The position numbers and the translations under genes are program-made. A DNA stretch of 64,000 nucleotides from Dichetophora obliterata (lineage: Eukaryota > Arthropoda > Insecta > Diptera > Sciomyzidae), in contig OY986435.1 of assembly GCA_963920525.1 (NCBI GenBank), positions 94,942,783 to 95,006,782 on the forward strand, read 5' to 3'. The notes under the pieces are model-generated. The model was not told the DNA's origin. It saw only the letters and a program-made list of their open reading frames with translations, and did not search any database. This document shows, one piece after another, positions 56,267 to 64,000 of this stretch (position 1 is the stretch's first letter; each line of letters starts with the position of its first letter).

Positions 56267-56911
56267 TAGATGCCATTAAATTTTATTCTAGCGATAAGTC
56301 GCCGCGACTCTTGCTCAACGATTTCATTTTGAACGGCTTCGGCATGTGTTCTATTGTGTGTTCTACATCACCGGTTGTTACGAATTTTGATTCTGTTGGG
56401 GCTCTTAGGTGATTTTTTTTTTGTGCTCTGATTTATATTGCAAAATTAAACAAACTAGTATCGCCTGCGGTCGAATTTCGACCAACTGTCTGTAAAGAAA
56501 TGTGCAAAAATTAGCACTAACTTAAGTTAAGCTTAAAATGAACGCTAAAGGACCTCTAGCGTAGATTTGAGAAAACAGAACATTAACGATGCATAGCGAA
56601 AATGACAACACTCGTTTGTCATTTTTAGGAGCTTAGGTTATTCGGGAGCTTATATCGCTCCCGAATTAACCTCTAAAGGAGTAAAGTGTATAAGCTGGTT
56701 CTATTATTAATCCTACCAACATTTCTCTCAAACATGTCCACCCTTTTTAAGTCAGCTTTTTAGGACCGCCCCACAAAAAACTCAATAAATGAAGAAAACT
56801 GCCGAAAATAGTTTATAGCTGTTACTACCCCTGAGGTGAGATGAGTCAAATATATAATGTACTGATGGTCCTATTATGTTTTCAACCTCAACATTTATTT
56901 TAAACTTCTAT

Positions 56912-57394
56912 GACCCCTTTTATATTGGTCAAGACTTGAAGTCAAGTTTCAAGTAGGCAATTCGCCGCACATCGGAAGCGACGGAAGGGAAAAAGAAACT
57001 TGAAGCTGCACCGGCAATTTTTCGTATTCCTTTTGTTATTTTCGCGTTGTTGACAGTGCTTTTTATTTTATTTTTCGCATATCAATGTGAGTTTGTTAGA
57101 CTTCGGTTGCATTAAAATTTTTCTGCATTTAATTTAATTTAATTTTGCATTAAATTTTTAAGCAAAAACATTTTGTTAACATCTATCGTGGTAAAAAAAT
57201 TACAATTCATTACAAGCAAATTTCTATAAACTCTAATTCATTTGCTTGCTACTTATCTCGTTTTATTTTTAGAAAACAAGGAATGAAGACAAGAAATTCA
57301 ATTCAAGCCATGACCAATATGAAAGCTTTCGTCAAGTTCAAATGAGAACGTCAAAAAAACTTGACTTCAAGTCTTGATCAATGTAAAAGGGGTC
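56912..57394. mobile_element. GACCCC-ended MITE, copy 2
   Basis: Same family as 50658-51142, 483 bp. Ends GACCCCTTTTATATTGGTCA and, inverted, GACCCCTTTTACATTGATCA. TAT occurs on both sides, a possible 3-bp TSD. It carries the same internal block (CGCATATCAATGTGAGTTTG, CATCGGAAGCGACGGAAGGG). Confidence 0.8.
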
Positions 57395-57479
57395 TATCTG
57401 CCTCTCATGGTATCTCTCATGATTTAGCAGTTTTTGCCTCATGAACCCATTGAATTCCCACCCTAATTTTTATATTGTT

Positions 57480-57900
57480 GAAAAGGTAATTTTGCTAGCT
57501 TTACCTTTAACTAATTTTATTACTTTGAAATTAATTTCCTTACACAAGGGATAAAACCTCCGAACCACTAAAATTTTTCAAAATTATTTTTAGATTTAAA
57601 TCCCTTCAATTACCTCTCCAACGGTTGCTCAAAATTGAAATTCGGTTAAAAAATTCATTTGTTAATAAAAAAAAATACTTGTGTTCAGATGGTCATATCT
57701 CATTAGCCCATTAAGTTCCTACCTTAAAGGTAATTTTACCAGCTTAAGGAAAAATTATTAAACATTTTTAAATGGTATTCTTTTATCACCAAAATCCAAT
57801 CACCAAAATTTCTCAAAATTATTTTTAGAATAAAGTCTGTTTAATTACCTTTCCAACGATAGTTCAGACTTAACATTAGGTTTAAAATTTTTTGAGACAC
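57480..57900 (+). repeat. Diverged direct repeat, ~240-bp unit, two copies
   Basis: AAAGGTAATTTTGCTAGCTT (57485) recurs as AAAGGTAATTTTACCAGCTT (57726). TTTCAAAATTATTTTTAGAT and AATTACCTCTCCAACGGT recur as TCTCAAAATTATTTTTAGAA and AATTACCTTTCCAACGAT. No reading frame is preserved. The unit looks like transposon noncoding DNA. Confidence 0.65.
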
Positions 57901-58333
57901 GAATTTTCGTAAAAATCAATTTTCGATCTTTTTATCGATTTTTATAAATTTTTTGCTCACTGTAACTCCGCCTAAATTCACGTCAAACTTTTTTCATCCA
58001 AATTCAGTTTTTAATTTCAGTCAGTTATGCAAAATTTCACTCAAATCGGAGATGGTCATTCCGTAATTTTTATTTTTACGGTACGTTTAAAATTAAATTG
58101 CTGTTTACCGTTATTCTTCTTTATCAACGATTTTTCATGCAAACATACGTTGTACTGAGAAAATCTATAGTTTTCGATATTTCGCAATAATTTTGCTATC
58201 AAAATAAGGGGAATTTTTTATAATTTACTATTTTTAACAAATTTCACTATCACAATATGTATTCACACATGTTCCATTAAATAAATTCTTACTATAAGAG
58301 AATTATTTTATCGTAAGAGTTGGATGGCTATAA

Positions 58334-58665
58334 CATGGCACAATTACGGACAAGGTAGTAGCGTAGACTGGCTTTTTTTCTCACGAGCGGCGATGGGTGT
58401 TGTCAAAATTAGCTGTTCATGCAATTAATCAAAGAAATGTGAAAAAATAAGCAACGACTTAAGCATAGATAGTCAATCGCAACAAACTAAAAACATTCCA
58501 ATAAACTTCGTGAAAAAATGTAATGAATCAAAGAAAAGTCAAAAATAAGCATATAGCTAGTCAACAGCAGCAAACTACAACTCCTTTAGCTGTTTTTGAC
58601 AACTACCAATCGCCAAAAAACTGTCACGGCTACTTTGTCAAGTAATGATATCATTGGCTAAAAAT
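58334..58665. mobile_element. Degraded ATGGCA-ended element
   Basis: ATGGCACAATTACGGACAAG then GTAGTAGCGT resembles the left ends at 50344 and 55128. A weaker inverted partner (CGGCTACTTTGTCAAGTAAT) lies near 58627. Noncoding. Confidence 0.4.
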
Positions 58666-58861
58666 GGCTGCATAATTTTTTCACATCTCGTCAATGTCTA
58701 AAATGCTTCCATTTCTTATAGTTTAGCCTTCATTAAAGAAACACTATTTTTACGATTATGTTTCAGGTCAAAGGATACCAATCTAAAATCCAATTATCTA
58801 TATATTAATACACAAACACATATTTTTAGCCCCTTTCTACTTACTTACTTAGTTGGCGCTA

Positions 58862-59270
58862 CAACCGTATGTCGATCTTGGCCTCATCTAAAAATTTGCG
58901 CCAGCCATTTTTGTCTTTCGCTTGCTGGGTCCAGTTGGAAATTCCAAGCTTCGTCAGGTTGTCCTCTACTTTATCTTTCCAGCGAAGATGCGGTCGTCCT
59001 CTTCTGCGTTGACCGCCGCTGGGTACCGAATCGAATGTTTTCTTCACTGGAGCATCGTCTTTCATGCGCTGAACATGACCAAGCCAGCGAAGCCGCTCGA
59101 TTTTAATGCGCTTGACTATGTCGATGTCAGCGTACAGCTCATACAGTTCATTATTCCACCGTATTCGGTACTCGCCCTTGACGCAGATTGGTCCGTAGAT
59201 CTTACGAAGAATCTGTCTCTCGAATGCTCCTAAAGTCTTTTCATCTAAACTGCTCAGCGTCCCCTTTTTA
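58862..59270 (-). pseudogene. LINE-associated C-terminal domain fragment
   Basis: The minus-strand frame reads AFERQILRKIYGPICVKGEY, then RIRWNNELYELYADIDIVKR, IKIERLRWLGHVQRMKDDAP and RRRGRPHLRWKDKVEDNL. This is the well-known C-terminal segment of many insect RTE/jockey-related ORF2 proteins (…RKIFGPV…LRWLGHVxRM…GRPxxRWxD). About 135 residues are continuous without stops. The RT core is absent upstream: the frame runs into the foldback element at about 59262, which replaced the N-terminal side. Codons before that point are element sequence. Confidence 0.7.
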
Positions 59271-60456
59271 CCGACTTTTAAAAACACTTTTTTCCGTATA
59301 AAAAACAGCAACAAGAAATCAAGCCACACATTCGTTCTATTGAGAGTCGCGAGAGTGAAAAAAACAGAGCATTGTGGTTGTTGTAGCCTTTTCTTGCCTT
59401 TCTTTGCGGATATTTAACTTTTTCCGAAAAAGCGTACAAAATATTGAAGATTATTGAATAAAATATTAAGAAAAAAATATTTTTTGTGACGTAACGCATG
59501 ACCGACCTCTCCCCGAATATTTAATCGAAAAATGTGTATTTTACAATGAAATAAAAATATCAACACAAAATTAAAGCATGCACTTTTATTTAGAATCCCC
59601 ATCATTATACCTGATTCACAATACTGCGTTCGGTCGGTCGTGCGTTGACAGCTCGAGTATAAACAACGAGTTCTTATGGTGCAATTCGCAATTCGACCTC
59701 AACCGTTTTGCTTTTTACTTTATTTTTCGCATATCAATGTGAGTTTGTTAGACTTCTGTTGCATTAAATTTTTTTTTTTTGCATTTAATTTAATTTAATT
59801 TTGCATTAAATTTTTAAGCAAAAACATTTTGTTGACTTCCATCGTGGTAAAAAATTAAAATTCAGTTTGCAAATTTCGATAAACTATAATTCATTTGCTT
59901 GCTACTTATCTCGTTTTATTTTTAGAAAACAAGGAAAGAAGACAAGAAATTGAATTCAAGTCTTGACCAATGTGAAAGCTTTCATCAAGTTCAAAAGAGA
60001 ATGTCAAAAAAACTTGACTCCAAGTCTTGATCAATGTAAAAGGGGTCATTGTAGAGATAACATTTTTAGGTCGTGCGTTCTGACAGTTCATCCCGTAAAG
60101 TTATTGCAAAGCCGATCAAAGGCCGACCGACCGAATGCAGTATTGCGAATCAGCCTTTATGTGTTGCCTCAACAACGCTGGTTAAATGTGTCCACAAAGA
60201 GAGGCAAGAAAAGGCTACAACAACCACACAGCTGTTTTTTTCACTCTCGCGACTCTCAATGGAACGAATGTGTGGCTCTATTTCTTGTTGCTGTTTTTTA
60301 TTTATTTGGGAAAAAAGTGTTTTTAATTTCTAGTTTTTACCTATCTTAGTGACAAAACATTTGAATAAAAATTATATTGTGCATTTGCTATGAACCAGAG
60401 CTTTCAAATGATATAATTTTTATTCAAATGTGTTGTCTAAAAGTCGGTAAAAAGTT
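59262..60456. mobile_element. 1.2-kb foldback element with nested MITE
   Basis: Arms: CCCCTTTTTACCGACTTTTA at the left against the inverted AACTTTTTACCGACTTTTAG at the right. Then AGAGTCGCGAGAGTGAAAAA against its complement at 60237-60258, GGTTGTTGTAGCCTTTTCTT against its complement, and CAATACTGCGTTCGGTCGGT (59620) against ACCGACCGAATGCAGTATTG (60125). The centre is filled by a GACCCC-family MITE. The right arm also has an internal palindrome (ACATTTGAATAAAAATTATA with its mirror, 60357-60433). Confidence 0.7.
59711..60047. mobile_element. GACCCC-ended MITE, copy 3 (5'-truncated)
   Basis: From CGCATATCAATGTGAGTTTG to TCAATGTAAAAGGGGTC it matches the right two-thirds of the copies at 50658 and 56912. 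The left arm is missing or deleted. It lies at the apex of the foldback at 59262-60456. Confidence 0.7.
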
Positions 60457-60877
60457 GGCTAAAGATATGTGTGTTGTGTACGGACTGTCAAAAGCCGACA
60501 GACAGATAATGTAAAATACATGTAAAAAGGCAGACGAATAGTTAAAAAAACAAATATTTTTTAAGCTATAACAAAAACGGACATGAATTTACAGTAAGGT
60601 GGAGCGCAAATTATTTGTTTTTAGGAATTTTTTTTTGCCCGGCCACGATAAAGTTGAGAATGAATGTAAAACTTATTATAAAACATTTTCAGAAAGAAAC
60701 CAACATTTCCAGTATCCACTTTTAATTTCTCCATATAAGGACATAACAAGCAATAGCTCTTTGTAAATTAGAATTTTTTGTTCAAAATCGATTTTTAAAT
60801 ACGCTTTTTTTTTAAAAAGACGTGAACTAAAAAGTAAAAATTAAGTTTAAGTGAAATTTGATATATATATATATATA

Positions 60878-61188
60878 TTAGGGCGGGTCAATTTGTATGG
60901 ACGAATTTTTTGGTGGTCTGGCTCAGCGAAATTCGTAAAATACATGTAATTTCAAGACTTTTTCTCCACTACAGCATATACAAATTCTGAAAAAAAGCTG
61001 TGCGGACTTTCGTAAATAGATTTTGTTCTCAATTATAAAATATGAATGTATGAATGTATGTGTATGAATCTATTTACGAAAGTCCGCACAGCTTTTTTTC
61101 AGAATTTGTATATGCTGTAGTGGAGAAAAAGTCTTGAAATTACATGTATTTTACGAATTTCGCTAAGCCAGAATTTGACCCGCCCTAA
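60878..61188. mobile_element. Palindromic TA-flanked MITE, copy 1
   Basis: TTAGGGCGGGTCAATTTGTA … pairs with …TTTGACCCGCCCTAA. Long arms include TACATGTAATTTCAAGACTT and GCTGTGCGGACTTTCGTAAA with their complements, leaving only a short ATGAATGTATGAATGTATG loop. It is inserted in a TA microsatellite. Near-perfect hairpin. Confidence 0.9.
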
Positions 61189-61206
61189 TATATATATATA
61201 TATATA

Positions 61207-61536
61207 TTAGGCCGGGTCAATTTGTATGGACGAATTTTTTGGAGGTCTGGCTCAGCGAAATTCGTAAAATACATGTAATTTCAAGACTTTTTCTCCACTA
61301 CAGCATATACAAATTCTGAAAAAAAGCTGTGCGGACTTTCGTAAATAGATTTTGTTCTCAATTATAAAATATGAATGTATGAATGTATGTGTATGAATCT
61401 ATTTACGAAAGTCCGCACAGCTTTTTTTCAGAATTTGTATATGCTGTAGTGGAGAAAAAGTCTTGAAATTACATGTATTTTACGAATTTCGCTGAGCCAG
61501 ACCTCCAAAAAATTCGTCCATACAAATTGACCCGCC

Positions 61537-61540
<4 letters not shown>
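61207..61540. mobile_element. Palindromic TA-flanked MITE, copy 2
   Basis: Nearly identical to 60878-61188 in sequence and orientation. Its right arm is complete (GAGCCAGACCTCCAAAAAAT), whereas copy 1 has a ~22-bp shorter right arm. The copies are separated by 18 bp of (TA)n, and a longer (TA)n follows at 61541-61578. Confidence 0.9.
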
Positions 61541-61582
<42 letters not shown>

Positions 61583-61978
61583 AGGTATGTTCTAGGTGCA
61601 GAAGAACCCCTTTCTTGGTTACTCATCATCATAATGTAAGCGTACGTAAATTGGTAAGTTCTAAGGACTTATATAAATTTAGAATTTTTCATATACATTT
61701 ATATTTAAAAGCTTAAGGCACTGATACTGTGTAGTAAACCTGCATAATGGATCGCAATTTATATACAGGTAAGCTTACTAAAAGATTCAATGCCACTGAT
61801 AATGTATAGTAATCCTGTATAACGGATCGCGGACATCGGTGCCTCAAGCTATAAATATATAAATGTATTTGAAAAATTCTAAATTTATATAAGTCCTCAG
61901 AACTTACCAATTTACGTACGCTTATATTATGATGATGAGTAACCAAGAGAGTGGTTCTTCTGCACCTAGAATATACCT
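61583..61978. mobile_element. Foldback element with possible 8-bp TSD
   Basis: AGGTATGTTCTAGGTGCAGA at the left and, inverted, AGGTATATTCTAGGTGCAGA at the right. Arms continue through TTGGTTACTCATCATCATAA and TTACGTACGC. TATATGTA is found on both sides (61575-61582, 61979-61986), but the flank is TA-rich so this could be chance. Noncoding. Confidence 0.65.
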
Positions 61979-62099
61979 TATATGTACATATATGAAAAAT
62001 GTCACTTAAATTAATTTTTTTCTTTTTAGTTCACGTCTTTTTTTTAATTTTTTTTACTTTTTATTTATTTTTTACTTTTTAGTCTTAAAGGTTTTTTTG

Positions 62100-62790
62100 T
62101 TGTAAGCGATATAAATGGTAAGCGGCAAAAAATGGTATAATATTGAATTGCCACCGGACTTACATATGTATGTTAAATTTCAGCTTAATCGGATACCAAC
62201 AAGTTTGCAAAATTGCGAAAAATGGTTTGTAAATTTTGACGGACATACATACATACATACATACAAAAATACATATATACGAACGAAGCAAGTTATAATC
62301 AGCTTATAGTCAGCCCCGTAGTTTTGAAGATACAGAATTTTTATTTATTTGTGGGCGGTAAAAGGGGGTGGGACATCATTTTTCCTGGACCATTCTTTAC
62401 TCGTAGAAAATTTACTGAAAAAATTTCAGCTGAATCGGCCTAGTAGTTTTAGAGATAAAGCATTTTTATTGATTTGTGGGCGGTAAAAGGGGTGTGGCAT
62501 AAAATTTTATCATAATAGGGCAGTTCACGATCTTGTTGCATCATTGCAAATGCAAAAAAAAACAGCTTTTACAAAAATAAAAAGCATTGAAAAGCTTTTG
62601 CAGCATATGATTTTTGTTTTTGTAAAAGCTAAACGATGCAACAAGATCGTGAACTGCCCTAATATTGCATTGTCACCGGACTAACATATGTATGCTAAAT
62701 TTCAGCTTAATCGGATAACAAGTTGTAGAAAAATGGCTTCCACGTTTTGAGGACATACATACGAACGAAGCAAGTTAAATAAAAGCTTAT
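62100..62790 (+). repeat. Noncoding transposon-like repeat with internal duplication
   Basis: TTGCCACCGGACTTACATAT … ATTTCAGCTTAATCGGATA … GACATACATACATAC … GAACGAAGCAAGTTA recurs in modified form at 62665-62777. GATTTGTGGGCGGTAAAAGG occurs twice (62348, 62471). The wording is typical of insect noncoding elements. The second half is interrupted by the MITE at 62517. Confidence 0.5.
62517..62660. mobile_element. Short MITE with AAT flanks
   Basis: AGGGCAGTTCACGATCTTGT then TGCATC at the left, exact complement at the right (26-bp perfect arms). AAT is on both sides, a possible 3-bp TSD. Interior AGCTTTT/AAAAGCT words add to the hairpin. Noncoding, 144 bp. Confidence 0.85.
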
Positions 62791-63597
62791 AAAAAAATGA
62801 ATGAAAATGTCCAATTTTTAAAAAGGTTTTTTTATATTTGCGTAGTGATTCAGTAGTATTATATTAAGTAAAAAAAAATACAACAATCGACCCTTAAGAT
62901 TTAAAGATATAAGCAAAAATGTGTGCTGGCTTTACGTTATAAAAACGTAAGTGATCTGAATTGGGCAAGACTTTTTGTATACAACTTTTTTTAGAAGAAC
63001 AAATATTGTGTTAAAATAACATACGTTTATTTTCTAAGTGATCAAATTTAAAAATGTTCTGTTTTTTTTATTAGGCTTTTTGATCTGGCGTTACGTTACT
63101 GAAATTTCCATTTTAATTTAATTGGGTTATTAAGTAATTAGGTAGTTAAGTAATTATATTATTTAGTAATTAAAAACAAATTCAATATATTGTCCTCTCC
63201 TTGCCTCGACTATTTTTTCATTATCTTTAGCCAATGCCTTCCATTTTTACTAAAACAAAACAGTTAATAAAACATTTACTAAACATCAACGAAAAAACTA
63301 CATTTTTGAAACAGTGCATACGATTTGATCATCATAAATGAATTTAGGCATAAATAATTAGTATTTAATAATTTTAAATTTTTTATAACGGTAGACTTTT
63401 CTGTATAAAGCCCATATATAAAATTTGTACACTGTATATTTTCGTCATATATGCATAATTTTCGTCATATAGATACGCGCTAAAGCGAGTTACTGCTCGC
63501 GTTACTGCGAAAGTACTACTAGATGTGGTGTCAAAAAATTCATGAGTAAAATCTTCAAACTAACATTGATGGAACAATGTATAACCCAAAACATGAT
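62791..63597. other. AT-rich DNA, no gene recognised
   Basis: No supported coding segment. Short repeats TAAGTAATTAGGTAGTTAAG (63130) and ATTTTCGTCATATATG/ATTTTCGTCATATAGA (63438-63470) are visible. Confidence 0.4.
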
Positions 63598-63600
63598 TTA

Positions 63601-63881
63601 CAGGTCTATTCTGGCAAAGTATCAATTGTTACCCAGTATTTTTATTATTTCTATGTGTTTACTGTAATTTTGTGATTTCAAAACAAAATTTGAAGTCCAA
63701 AAAAACAAAATTTTTTAATGAAATTGTGACTATCTTAAAAGCAGGTGACAATTTCTATCAAAATTTATTATTTTTGAGCTTACAATTTTTTTTTTAAATC
63801 ACAAAATTGCAGCAAACACATAGAAATAATAAAAATACTGGGTAACTGGGTAACAATTGATACTTTGCCAGAATAGACCTG
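63601..63881. mobile_element. Foldback MITE with TTA target site (Harbinger-type)
   Basis: CAGGTCTATTCTGGCAAAGT then ATCAATTGTTACCCAGTATT at the left, complementary at the right for ~65 bp. TTA flanks both sides (63598-63600, 63882-63884), the usual PIF/Harbinger target. The right arm has an extra GGGTAACT, a small duplication. Noncoding. Confidence 0.85.
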
Positions 63882-64000
63882 TTAAGAAAGTTAAAAATCT
63901 TTCAAAAACTTTTTATTCGTGTTAAATAAAACAAAATGAAAATGTTGTTTTTTATATGAAACGAAAATAGATTCCTGAGGGGAAAATGGCCCTTTTTCAA

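Noticed and set aside
60841..61580. CRISPR-like or satellite reading of the repeated blocks
   Set aside because: Only two long palindromic units in eukaryotic DNA; structure and TA flanks fit MITEs.

Overview
The window is AT-rich eukaryotic nuclear DNA, and an insect, most likely a higher fly (Diptera), is the best fit. The one conserved host gene reads as fly-like mitochondrial malate dehydrogenase with introns of 71-83 bp. The mobile-element families (insect-type Helitrons, Tc1, hAT, PIF/Harbinger, LOA/I-type LINE) fit the same assignment. No prokaryotic operon, rRNA cluster or CRISPR array is present. The species cannot be named from the sequence alone.

Layout. 1-2207 is an almost pure ATAAT satellite. 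2211-4682 holds Helitron-type DNA with internal tandem units. 8957-11470 is a Helitron remnant split by a 2.17-kb non-autonomous hAT with an 8-bp target-site duplication (TSD). 11862-13150 and 31640-32957 are inverted copies of a hairpin-forming element. 13313-16324 is a decayed hAT. 16811-17003 is a BED zinc finger cut by a Tc1-like element (17019-19048), which holds a LINE fragment, which holds a MITE. 19077-23066 is a complete hAT (TSD AATTTATG) with a broken transposase. 23122-25127 is a Harbinger remnant that received a 1.3-kb transposon encoding a FLYWCH-like/RING-finger protein. 30150-31222 looks like an LTR with its own TATA box. 33116-37068 is a Harbinger element with convergent Myb/SANT and transposase genes, split by an inverted Helitron copy. 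38727-47537 is a mirrored Tc1 cluster interrupted by a LOA/I-type LINE and several MITEs.

48502-49600 (minus strand) is the last three exons of Mdh2; the first exon, which should carry the mitochondrial targeting peptide, was not found. The remainder (49.6-64 kb) is mostly foldback elements and MITEs, several with clear TSDs, plus a 919-bp transposon with a spliced C2H2 zinc-finger gene (53712-54630) and a LINE tail (58862-59270).

Apart from Mdh2 almost every recognisable coding segment is a transposase, a reverse transcriptase or a transposon-borne accessory protein, usually broken by stops, frameshifts or insertions. The most unusual item is the FLYWCH/RING transposon at 23712-25019. The insertions can be ordered in time because many are nested and keep their TSDs. 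All homology calls are by eye; no database search was run.
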